From an uncultured Prevotella sp. (GTDB taxonomy: Bacteria; Bacteroidota; Bacteroidia; Bacteroidales; Bacteroidaceae): 41,744 nucleotides of DNA. Shown piece after piece: positions 34,494 to 41,744 of this stretch. Below the pieces are notes generated by a model. It was not told where the DNA came from and did no database searches. It saw nothing but the letters and a program-made list of their open reading frames with translations. Location: assembly GCA_947164965.1 (NCBI GenBank), contig CAMUYR010000030.1, forward strand, positions 1 to 41,744. The letters run 5' to 3'. The position numbers and the translations under genes were made by a program. How positions within the stretch are numbered: position 1 is the stretch's first letter; each line of letters starts with the position of its first letter.

Positions 34494-37400
34494 ATGAGTA
34501 TGAAAAGATTTCTATCTTTATGGATGTTTCTCCTGTGCTTTATAGGAGGGGCGTTTGCTGATGAGGTCATGATTAACTTCCCAGAAAAGGGTTGGGCAAA
34601 TGCTTTAGAATTGGAAACGCTGGCTGCTACTGACCTGAAATGGGGAGACATATCCTTGGCCTTTGCTAATGGTGGAGGTTCGGCTCCTAAGTACTACAAC
34701 AGCGGTGCGGCAATCCGTATGTACAACAAGAACACATTGACTATTACTGCTCCAGCAGCCAAACCCATTACAAAAATGGAGTTCCTGTTTGGTGGTGATT
34801 CTTACGCGGCAGAAGCTGGGAATTTCAGTGCAGGTTCTCTTTCTGGAACAGTTTGGACAGGTTCTGCAAGTACGATTGTTATCACCAACAATAAGGCTTC
34901 TGGACAGATACGTATTTGCTCTATTAAGATAACATTTGGTGCTGGTGGTGACGATCCCGCTCCTGGTCCACAGCTCGCCGAAGGTGCAATCATTGACTTC
35001 CCAACAGCAAAGACAGGTATTACTATTAAGTCTTCTGCTGACGGACAGGTGAAATACAACACTGTTAAGATTCATAACAATACTGATGCTGTTGATTGTA
35101 TTCAGTTTGGCAAGTCATTCAAATATACTGATACAGAGTATTACTATGCACTTCTCGAGACTGAGGGTGGCTTCAAGAAGGGTGATGTGATTTCTATTGC
35201 AGGCGTTTACAACAATGCAGATACAAAGAATGCTGCTATTGCTTTTTATGCCGATCCTGCAGGTGATGCTATTTGGACAACAGAGAACTTTATCAACAGC
35301 AGAAGTTCTGCTGATGATCCTGTTGCTCAGACCTTTACTCTGAAAGAAAATGCTGAGAAGCTTTACATTGGTCGTAAGGGTAATACAGGAACATGTATCA
35401 CTGATCTGAAAGTGTTGCGTGGTTTCATTACCATCTCTCCTGCTCCTGGTGACATCTATGCTGCTTACAATGCTGCCGTAGACGGTATTGAAGATATTAA
35501 GAAGGTTACTATCAATCTGGAGAAGGGCGGTGCTTATACCATCAGTCAGCCATTGGTAGCTTCTGCAAGTATCGTTATCAACGGTAATGGTGCAACAATT
35601 GATGCTGCAGACTTTGCAGGTGATGCCATTGTGAAGATGGCTGCTGCTGCGGAAGCTCCTACAACGGTTACCAAGATTGACATTATTACCTTTAGTGATC
35701 TGACTGTTAAGGGTCTGAAGAAGGCATTGTTCTACAGTACACAGAAGAAGTATGACATTGCTCAGTTCAACATTGCGAACTGTATTATTGAGCAGGCAGG
35801 TGATGTTACTACCATCGACTTTACGAAGGGTAGTGCAGCACGTAACATCAACGTTACTGGTTCTACCATTTATGCTCCTACTGCAACGACTAAGCAGTTC
35901 TATAGCTCACAGGGTGGTGAGAAGATGACTGAGATTGATGCTGTGGCTACTCAGACCTTCACCTTCAAGAACAATACCATGTACAACCTTGCTCCTACTA
36001 AGAACTTCTTCTCTCACCGTCAGAGCAACCAGAAGTGGCTTGCCTATGATGTAGAGAACAACATCTTCGTGAACTGCGGTAAGAATGGTCAGGTAATCAA
36101 GGGTATGAATGGTGGCCAGGGTGGTGCCAATCCGACTTGGACTATCATCGGTAACGTCTTCAACTTCGGTGGTGCTGACACCAGCGCAGCAGAATTAACA
36201 GGTGATGCTGATGAGCCCGTTCAAAATAGCATCGCAGGTCTTGTAATCTTTACTGACGCAGCTAATGGTGACTTCAATGGCACTTTGGCTTATGATTCAG
36301 AGAAGGCACTTGAGAAGGCTCCTGGCGATTCTCGTTGGACTATCGCATTAAGACAGCAGATGACTCTTTGGAGTAGTGCTACTCCTGTTGCTGTAAACTG
36401 GGGCCAGATTGCAGCCAAATTGACAGCTGATCAAACAGGCGATATTCAGGCAGGTGATGTATTACATCTCTCTATTTCTGATGTAGCAGAGGGATGGACA
36501 TTGGCTAGAATTGACGATAATTCATGGGCCGACTATGGCGTAGGACAGAATCTTTCTGTAGGTCAGACAGAGGTGACCTTTGTGATTTCTGGTATTTTGG
36601 CTAAGTTAATGCATGAGAGAGGCATGCAGATTCATGGTACAGGCTTCTCTACAAATAAACTTGTCTTGGAGAAGGGCGTATATTCTGGTTCTGAGAATTC
36701 TCTTTGGGTTGGTAAACAAGCATTGACTTGGACTCAGGTAAATGTTGGCGGTGCTCTCTTCCAGGCTGCTGGAGCAGAAGTTGGAAAGGCTGTCGAAATC
36801 TACTTCGAGAGAGGCGATGCTACTCCGAACGTCCAGTTGAGAACTTCTTGGGCGGATGATGGCCAATTCTATGGTAGTATGTATGACGGTCCTTCACCAT
36901 TAAGAATTCCTTTGACTGAGGAATTGGCTGAAAAGCTTAAGAAGAATCAGCTTATCATTAATGCTAATGACATTACAGTTACCAGTGTTGAGGTGAATAC
37001 TTATACCGACATTGCTACTGCTGCCAAGAAGGCAGATAAGGAAGAGTTCGTGTATAACGCAGAGGCTATTGTTGTAGCTAAGGTGATGAAGAACAATTCT
37101 GCCTATGTATATATCATGGATAATTCTGGTTATGGATTGATTTACGACAAGGACGGCTCTAAGACGGCTGCTCTTGAGGTAGGTAAGACTATCAAGCCAG
37201 ACTGGAAGGGTCAGGTTAGCATCTATAATGGCTTGTTCGAGATTGTTCCTCAGGAGGAACTTGCTATGACGGATGCTGCTCCTGTTGCTGAGGAAGATCT
37301 GTATACAAAGGCTACTTCTCTGAAGGTCTTCAATAATAAGGATAATGTGAACAGAGTCTATAAGATAGAAAATGTGACATTGTCAGAAATCAATAAATCT

Positions 37401-38900
37401 AACTTCACAGTTAAGAGAGGTACCATCACGGCTGCTGGTTATAATCAGTTTAGTAAGAATATTGAAGAGGGCCTCGTATGCGACGTGCTTGCTTCTGTAG
37501 GTTTCTATGTTGATAAGGAAGGTAATGAGACTGTTCAGTTCCAGCCTATCGAGATTACGGTTAAGCCAAGCACTCTGAACATCAAGGTTAGTGTGTCTGC
37601 AGGTGGTGATATTAACGCAGCTATTGCCAAGGCAAGAAGCGGTAAGAATACGAATCCAAAGACTCTGACCATTAACCTCGCTAAGGGTAGCTATACAATT
37701 AGTAAGCCTATCATTGCTTATGGTGACGTTATTATCAACGGTAAGGGTGCAAACATTGATGCTTCTGACCTGACAACTCCTATGATTCAGATGAGTAAGT
37801 ATCCAAGCGTTGCTGGAACTGTCGTTGGTGATGTAACTGCTTACCAAGTTGGTAATGTAGAACTTAACGAAATCAACGTTGATAATTTGAGTCAGAATCT
37901 ATTCGATTGCAACAAGACGAACTATCTGTTTGAGAACGTGACTCTTAACAAGAGTATTATTGCTATCAAGGGCGCCTCTAATAAGACCATCTTCAACTTC
38001 AATGGTGGCGGTAATACCAAGAACTTGACCGTTAGCGGTTCTACACTCTATGCAGACGATGCTACAACTTGGTCGAATGGTGGATTCTACTCTTCACAGA
38101 GCGGAAATTCAGTAGATCAGCTAGGTGGTACTGAACAGAAGACAACCATTGAGAACTCGACGCTGTACAATATCAGTAAGAACAAGACTACATCTACTCG
38201 TAGAAAGAACAGCCAGGCTTGGATGACCTATGAGGTTAAGAATTGCTTGATAGTAAATAGTGGTAAGAGCGGACAGTTCCTTGCAGGACTTAATGCAGGA
38301 CAGAAGGGCGCCAACTCTAACTGGATAGTTGACAACAGCTCGTTCACATACGATGGTCAGGACGTTGCTGCAACAGAAGCAACAAAGATTAAGGACGACG
38401 TAATGACCAATACTGTTTATGGCGCACCAATGTTCCGTAAGCTTTGGGCTTCTGATGGTACAATGACTGGTGACTTCACACTCGGTGTTTGCCGTCAGGC
38501 TACTAAGCAGATCGGTGACCCACGCTGGTATCAGATTCCACAGATTACTGGTCTGCAGAATGCTCTGCAGAAGGCTGCTGCTCTGCTCGACGGTGCACAG
38601 GCTGATTGGCAGTCTGCTCCTGCCGCTAATGAGGCTATCGAGAAGCTGGCTGGTGCTTACAACGAGAACGCTCCTTATCTGAACTCTTACTATCAGGAGG
38701 AGATTGATGAGGCAACTCTGCGTATGGAAGCAGCTATCGCTGAGTTCGAGATGGTTTACGGCAGCGATGTAACAGCTATTAAGTCTGTTGACGCTGTGAA
38801 GGCTGATGGAACATGGTACACTATCAACGGTCAGCGCATCAGCAAGCCTACCGAGAAGGGTATCTATATCCACAACGGACGTAAGGTTGTAGTTAAGTAA
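34494..38900 (+). CDS. Giant exported protein with duplicated DUF4957/DUF5123-like beta-helix
   Basis: 1468 residues with a signal peptide (MSMKRFLSLWMFLLCFIGGAFA). Two related blocks are visible. Block 1 (about 320-590) has VTINLEKGGAYTISQPLVAS, IVINGNGATIDAADF, NINVTGSTIYAP, YSSQGG, QKWLAYDVENNIFVNCGKNG and GANPTWTIIGNVF. Block 2 (about 1040-1310) has LTINLAKGSYTISKPIIAYG, VIINGKGANIDASDL, NLTVSGSTLYAD, YSSQSG, QAWMTYEVKNCLIVNSGKSG and GANSNWIVDNSSF. This looks like right-handed beta-helix folds of DUF4957/DUF5123 type, often in polysaccharide-acting proteins. Between them lie beta-sandwich or OB-like parts. A helical segment and the tail YTINGQRISKPTEKGIYIHNGRKVVVK end the protein. No catalytic residues identified. 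Confidence 0.8.
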   Translation: MSMKRFLSLWMFLLCFIGGAFADEVMINFPEKGWANALELETLAATDLKWGDISLAFANGGGSAPKYYNSGAAIRMYNKNTLTITAPAAKPITKMEFLFGGDSYAAEAGNFSAGSLSGTVWTGSASTIVITNNKASGQIRICSIKITFGAGGDDPAPGPQLAEGAIIDFPTAKTGITIKSSADGQVKYNTVKIHNNTDAVDCIQFGKSFKYTDTEYYYALLETEGGFKKGDVISIAGVYNNADTKNAAIAFYADPAGDAIWTTENFINSRSSADDPVAQTFTLKENAEKLYIGRKGNTGTCITDLKVLRGFITISPAPGDIYAAYNAAVDGIEDIKKVTINLEKGGAYTISQPLVASASIVINGNGATIDAADFAGDAIVKMAAAAEAPTTVTKIDIITFSDLTVKGLKKALFYSTQKKYDIAQFNIANCIIEQAGDVTTIDFTKGSAARNINVTGSTIYAPTATTKQFYSSQGGEKMTEIDAVATQTFTFKNNTMYNLAPTKNFFSHRQSNQKWLAYDVENNIFVNCGKNGQVIKGMNGGQGGANPTWTIIGNVFNFGGADTSAAELTGDADEPVQNSIAGLVIFTDAANGDFNGTLAYDSEKALEKAPGDSRWTIALRQQMTLWSSATPVAVNWGQIAAKLTADQTGDIQAGDVLHLSISDVAEGWTLARIDDNSWADYGVGQNLSVGQTEVTFVISGILAKLMHERGMQIHGTGFSTNKLVLEKGVYSGSENSLWVGKQALTWTQVNVGGALFQAAGAEVGKAVEIYFERGDATPNVQLRTSWADDGQFYGSMYDGPSPLRIPLTEELAEKLKKNQLIINANDITVTSVEVNTYTDIATAAKKADKEEFVYNAEAIVVAKVMKNNSAYVYIMDNSGYGLIYDKDGSKTAALEVGKTIKPDWKGQVSIYNGLFEIVPQEELAMTDAAPVAEEDLYTKATSLKVFNNKDNVNRVYKIENVTLSEINKSNFTVKRGTITAAGYNQFSKNIEEGLVCDVLASVGFYVDKEGNETVQFQPIEITVKPSTLNIKVSVSAGGDINAAIAKARSGKNTNPKTLTINLAKGSYTISKPIIAYGDVIINGKGANIDASDLTTPMIQMSKYPSVAGTVVGDVTAYQVGNVELNEINVDNLSQNLFDCNKTNYLFENVTLNKSIIAIKGASNKTIFNFNGGGNTKNLTVSGSTLYADDATTWSNGGFYSSQSGNSVDQLGGTEQKTTIENSTLYNISKNKTTSTRRKNSQAWMTYEVKNCLIVNSGKSGQFLAGLNAGQKGANSNWIVDNSSFTYDGQDVAATEATKIKDDVMTNTVYGAPMFRKLWASDGTMTGDFTLGVCRQATKQIGDPRWYQIPQITGLQNALQKAAALLDGAQADWQSAPAANEAIEKLAGAYNENAPYLNSYYQEEIDEATLRMEAAIAEFEMVYGSDVTAIKSVDAVKADGTWYTINGQRISKPTEKGIYIHNGRKVVVK

Positions 38901-38925
38901 TTAAAAGACTTAATGATACTGTCAA

Positions 38926-38965
38926 AGAGGGGATGTGCAAATGCATGTCCCTTCTTTCTTTTGCA
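38926..38965 (+). terminator. Terminator after the giant exported gene
   Basis: A 14-bp continuous stem with three G-U pairs (38926-38939 with 38942-38955) around a 2-nt loop, followed by a T-rich tract. Confidence 0.8.
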
Positions 38966-38983
38966 TTTTTCTTCTGAAACACT

Positions 38984-39013
38984 TGGCAAATTGCGGAATA
39001 ATGCGTAACTTTG
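38984..39013 (+). promoter_or_regulatory. Promoter of the barrel protein at 39043
   Basis: TTG 38984-38986, 19-nt spacer, TAACTTTG 39006-39013, then CA. The start codon is at 39043. In-frame codons from 38935 are in the terminator/promoter region and are not used. Confidence 0.78.
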
Positions 39014-39042
39014 CATCAAAGAAACGAAAGCATAGGGAAAAA

Positions 39043-39759
39043 ATGAAGAAATGGATGATGTTGCTGGCACTGGTCAGCATGACGATAACAGCCGTTGCTC
39101 AGGACGAAGAGGAGACGCTGCCTGGCAATAAGCACAGTGTGATGACCAACTCGTTTTGGGCTAACTGGGAAGTGCAGTTGGCTGGTACAACGAGGGGTGG
39201 GGCACTGGCCCTAGGCAAATGGTTTACACCAGGCATCGGGCTGCGCACCAAGCTGAACATCGGACAGATGAACAAGTACGGCGGACAGGATAAACGCGAC
39301 AAATACCTGTCGCTGAACGAACAGGTGATGCTGAACGTGACCAATATGGTGATAGGCTATAACGAACGCCGGATATGGAACGTGATACCCTATTTTGGCG
39401 GTGGACTGTTTCGTGATATGTCGCTGAACAAGAACGGTATTCAGTGGAGCTACGGCCTGCTGAACACGTTCCGCATCAACAAGCGTTTCACCGCTAATCT
39501 GGAAGCAGGATGTAACCGATGGGATGCCCGCACGATGGGGCTGAGTGATAGTAAGTTTAAGAACCAGTGGACGGTGGAAGTAGGACTGACCTATAAGCTG
39601 GGCCGCTGCAAATGGGATCTGGCTCCCGACATGGAGTCGATTAACGCGCTGACACAAAGTGAGGTGGATGCGCTGAACGCCCAGGTGAACGACTTGCTGG
39701 AGGAGAATGCCCGTCTGCAGGAGCAGCTGGACAGCAAGAATGCTGAGCAGGAACAATAG
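39043..39759 (+). CDS. Outer-membrane barrel protein with C-terminal coiled coil
   Basis: 238 residues from ATG 39043, signal peptide MKKWMMLLALVSMTITAVAQ. An OmpA-type small barrel is suggested by NSFWANWEVQLAG, GGALALGKWFTPGIGLRTKLN, VIPYFGGGLFRD, FTANLEAGCNRW and WTVEVGLTYKLG. The C-terminus is a short coiled coil (VDALNAQVNDLLEENARLQEQLDS). In related OmpA-family proteins a peptidoglycan-binding domain would follow; here the gene stops, so the protein may multimerise or bind partners through the coil instead. Confidence 0.78.
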   Translation: MKKWMMLLALVSMTITAVAQDEEETLPGNKHSVMTNSFWANWEVQLAGTTRGGALALGKWFTPGIGLRTKLNIGQMNKYGGQDKRDKYLSLNEQVMLNVTNMVIGYNERRIWNVIPYFGGGLFRDMSLNKNGIQWSYGLLNTFRINKRFTANLEAGCNRWDARTMGLSDSKFKNQWTVEVGLTYKLGRCKWDLAPDMESINALTQSEVDALNAQVNDLLEENARLQEQLDSKNAEQEQ

Positions 39760-39803
39760 AATAATAACATTGACAATAACTAACACAAAAAAGAAAGAAG
39801 ACA

Positions 39804-41102
39804 ATGATTTGGAATGAATCCATGGAGTGTATGGATCGCGAGCAGTTGCGCGAGATCCAGAGTATCCGCCTGAAGAAGATGGCAGAGTATGTTTACCACA
39901 ACACGCCATTCTACCGTAAGAAATTTCAAGAGATGGGACTCGAGCCTGGCGACATCAAGTCGATAGACGACATCACCAAGCTGCCCTTTACCAACAAGCT
40001 CGACCTGCGCGACAACTATCCTTTCGGACTGGCTGCCGTACCTATGTCGCAGATTGTCAGAATCCATGCTTCCAGTGGTACCACGGGTAAGCCTGTGGTT
40101 GTACTCTATACGAGAAAAGACCTGGCTATGTGGAGCGAGGCTATCTCACGCGCCTTTACCGCTTATGGCGCTACGAAGGATGACATCTTCCAGGTGGCCT
40201 ACGGCTATGGCCTCTTTACCGGAGGCCTTGGTGCACACGACGGTGCTACCAATATCGGTGCATCGGTGATTCCCATCTCATCAGGTAATACCCAGAAGCA
40301 GATGACGCTGATGCATGACTTTGGTACGACTATTCTTTGCTGTACCCCCAGCTACGCAATGTTCTTAGGTGAGGCCATGAAGGAGTGTGAATATCCTCGC
40401 GACGAGTTCAAACTGAAGGTCGGCGTGTTTGGTGCTGAGCCTTGGACTGAGAAGATGCGCAAGAAGCTGGAAGAGAGCCTGGGCATTAAGGCATACGATA
40501 TCTACGGACTGTCGGAGATTGCAGGCCCTGGCGTAGGTTATGAGTGCGAGCTCCAGTGCGGTACGCACCTGAACGAGGACTATTTCTATCCTGAGATTCT
40601 GAATCCGGAGACTGGCGAGCCCATGCCTGAAGGTGCCTTTGGTGAGCTGACCTTTACGCATCTGACAAAAGAAGGTATGCCGCTGCTGCGCTACCGTACC
40701 CACGACCTGACTGCTCTGCATTATGAGAAGTGCCAGTGTGGACGTACGTTTGTCAGAATGGACCGCATCCTGGGCCGTTGCGACGATATGCTCATCATCC
40801 GTGGTGTCAACGTCTTCCCATCGCAGATTGAGGATGTCATCCTGAGACTGCAGGAGTATGAGCCTCATTTCCTGTTGACGGTAGACCGTGTGAACAACAC
40901 CGATACCTCAGAGCTGAAGGTCGAGGTGAAGGAAGAATACTTCACCGACGATATGGCCACGATGGTGGGACTTCAGAAGAAACTGGAAGGCGAGCTGCGT
41001 AGCGTTATCGGTCTCGGCTTCAAGGTGAAGTTGGTAGAGCCTAAGAGCATTGAACGCTCGGAAGGTAAGGCTAAGCGTGTCATTGATAATCGCAAGCTGT
41101 AA
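39804..41102 (+). CDS. paaK: Phenylacetate-CoA ligase
   Basis: 432 residues. Adenylate-forming enzyme activating phenylacetate or another aryl acid with ATP and CoA. The ATP-binding loop HASSGTTGKPVV lies near residues 90-101. VAYGYGLFTGGLGAH, the motif YGLSEIAGPGVGYEC and RTHDLT...GRCDDMLIIRGVNVFPSQIE (hinge and C-terminal domain) match PaaK closely. Length is typical. In anaerobic Bacteroidota it usually pairs with an ACT protein and indolepyruvate oxidoreductase and probably takes part in amino-acid fermentation; only the ACT gene is within the window. Confidence 0.93.
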   Translation: MIWNESMECMDREQLREIQSIRLKKMAEYVYHNTPFYRKKFQEMGLEPGDIKSIDDITKLPFTNKLDLRDNYPFGLAAVPMSQIVRIHASSGTTGKPVVVLYTRKDLAMWSEAISRAFTAYGATKDDIFQVAYGYGLFTGGLGAHDGATNIGASVIPISSGNTQKQMTLMHDFGTTILCCTPSYAMFLGEAMKECEYPRDEFKLKVGVFGAEPWTEKMRKKLEESLGIKAYDIYGLSEIAGPGVGYECELQCGTHLNEDYFYPEILNPETGEPMPEGAFGELTFTHLTKEGMPLLRYRTHDLTALHYEKCQCGRTFVRMDRILGRCDDMLIIRGVNVFPSQIEDVILRLQEYEPHFLLTVDRVNNTDTSELKVEVKEEYFTDDMATMVGLQKKLEGELRSVIGLGFKVKLVEPKSIERSEGKAKRVIDNRKL

Positions 41103-41104
41103 TT

Positions 41105-41177
41105 CGAAATCACGAAATATCGAAATCACGAAATATCGAAACATCGAAATAACGAATAACGAAATAACGAAAAATAA
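41105..41177 (+). repeat. 8-bp tandem repeat CGAAATAT/CGAAATCA
   Basis: About nine units from 41105: CGAAATCA, CGAAATAT, CGAAATCA, CGAAATAT, CGAAACAT, CGAAATAA, a 7-nt CGAATAA, CGAAATAA and a longer last unit. It fills the gap between paaK and the ACT gene and ends 7 nt before ATG 41185. Confidence 0.9.
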
Positions 41178-41184
41178 AAAAACT

Positions 41185-41610
41185 ATGTTAGCAAAACAAT
41201 TATCTATTTTCCTGGAGAATAAGTCGGGACGCCTCACGGAGGTAACCGATGTGTTGGGCGAGGCTGGTGTCAACCTCTCGGCTATGAGTATCGCCGACAA
41301 CAGTGACTTTGGTATCCTGCGTTGCATCGTGAGCGACCCTGATAAGGCTTATCAGGTTTTGAAGGCTGCCCACTTTGCTGTGAAGATCACGGATGTCATC
41401 GGTTTTGTATGCCCTAACACCAGCGGTTCGCTGGCAAAGGTGATGAAGTATCTGGCTGAAGCTGGTGTGTTTATTGAGTACATGTACTCGTTTGCCAATG
41501 GTGATGTGGCTCATGTCATTATCCGTCCTACCGACTTGGAAAGCTGTGAAAAGATACTGGCTGAGAAGAAGGTGGAGCTGATGGCAGCCAGCGATTTATA
41601 TAAGCTTTAA
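41185..41610 (+). CDS. Tandem ACT-domain protein
   Basis: 141 residues from ATG 41185 (MLAKQLSIFLENKSGRLTEV). Two ACT modules are visible: residues 5-70 (SIFLENKSGRLTEVTDVLGEAGVN, ILRCIVSD) and 72-141 (IGFVCPNTSGSLAKVMKYLAEAG, HVIIRPTD). Such proteins sit next to paaK in many anaerobes and probably sense an amino acid or aryl acid. The start was chosen since upstream in-frame sequence is the 8-bp repeat. Confidence 0.88.
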   Translation: MLAKQLSIFLENKSGRLTEVTDVLGEAGVNLSAMSIADNSDFGILRCIVSDPDKAYQVLKAAHFAVKITDVIGFVCPNTSGSLAKVMKYLAEAGVFIEYMYSFANGDVAHVIIRPTDLESCEKILAEKKVELMAASDLYKL

Positions 41611-41640
41611 GGTTTTTTAAGAAAAAAGCGGGACAAAAGT

Positions 41641-41671
41641 TTGGTGGTTTCAGAAAAACTCCGTACCTTTG
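41641..41671 (+). promoter_or_regulatory. tRNA-Val promoter
   Basis: TTG 41641-41643, 20-nt spacer, TACCTTTG 41664-41671, 20 nt before the first tRNA base. Confidence 0.82.
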
Positions 41672-41691
41672 CACCCGCTTACAAAAAGTAA

Positions 41692-41744
41692 GGGCGTTTA
41701 GCTCAGCTGGTTTAGAGCATCTGCCTTACAAGCAGAGGGTCGGC
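41692..41744 (+). tRNA. tRNA-Val(UAC), 3' part outside the window
   Basis: The sequence begins GGGCGTTTAGCTCAG, a canonical acceptor and D-arm. The anticodon stem TCTGC/GCAGA encloses the loop CTTACAA with anticodon TAC at 41727-41729. The variable region begins (GGGTCGGC) and the window ends before the T-arm. Confidence 0.93.

Noticed and set aside
38121..38873. A 250-codon minus-strand open frame (also 13611-14363)
   Set aside because: Both are antisense shadows of well-supported + genes, produced by codon bias.

Overview
The window looks like a chromosomal segment of a Bacteroidota bacterium, most likely a Prevotella-type member of the Bacteroidales. Four things point there. At least ten promoters follow the Bacteroidota pattern TTG - 19/20 nt - TAnnTTTG. 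The single-copy genes match that phylum (era, der, mlaEF, lptB, tig-clpP-clpX, recQ, guaB, parvulin pair, ostA, mutL, paaK-ACT). Several exported proteins are of Prevotella type, including a CKDYEGDDYA lipoprotein and C-terminal NGRKVV.K tails. Start sites lack strong Shine-Dalgarno sequences. Almost every gene lies on the + strand; the one exception I can support is a 32-residue ORF at 4611-4709.

Layout. 1-4555: era (5' end missing), a PAP2 phosphatase fused to a probable outer-membrane barrel, der and a small lipoprotein, closed by a bidirectional terminator shared with the convergent small ORF. 4889-6441: mlaE-mlaF, followed by a four-unit 22-bp tandem array. 6592-12200: an accessory island holding a DUF6078-like protein, a polyvalent-type kinase domain protein, a mosaic pseudogene, an AT-rich two-gene unit with HNH-like features, then two sigma-70 region-2-only mini-proteins, a 73-residue unknown and a AAA+ ATPase. 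12247-19936: lptB with tandem promoters, tig, clpP-clpX-recQ and an unknown exported protein. 19963-27759: guaB, two parvulin chaperones, an OstA/LptA-like protein and mutL, tightly packed or overlapping. 27817-34111: a large lipoprotein, an OmpA-family porin and two exported proteins. 34134-34297: compound 22-bp arrays. 34354-41610: a 1468-residue exported protein with an internal duplication, a barrel protein, phenylacetate-CoA ligase and a tandem-ACT protein. The window ends inside a tRNA-Val(UAC).

How the genes relate. The core operons serve ribosome assembly (era, der), envelope lipid traffic and outer-membrane biogenesis (mlaEF, lptB, ostA, two parvulins, OmpA), protein folding and turnover (tig, clpP, clpX), DNA maintenance (recQ, mutL) and GTP supply (guaB). 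The most unusual part is 8353-12200. Three promoter-like elements there share a TTGAATTTT...CTATA layout that I did not see at the housekeeping genes. They precede an HNH-like gene pair and a cassette of two truncated sigma paralogues, a small unknown and a AAA+ ATPase. This is my candidate for an undescribed system; its function is inference only.

A second theme is dispersed repeats: three sequence-unrelated arrays sharing a 22-bp period, 7-bp and 8-bp microsatellites between genes, and repeat-like sequence read in frame inside era, ostA and mutL.
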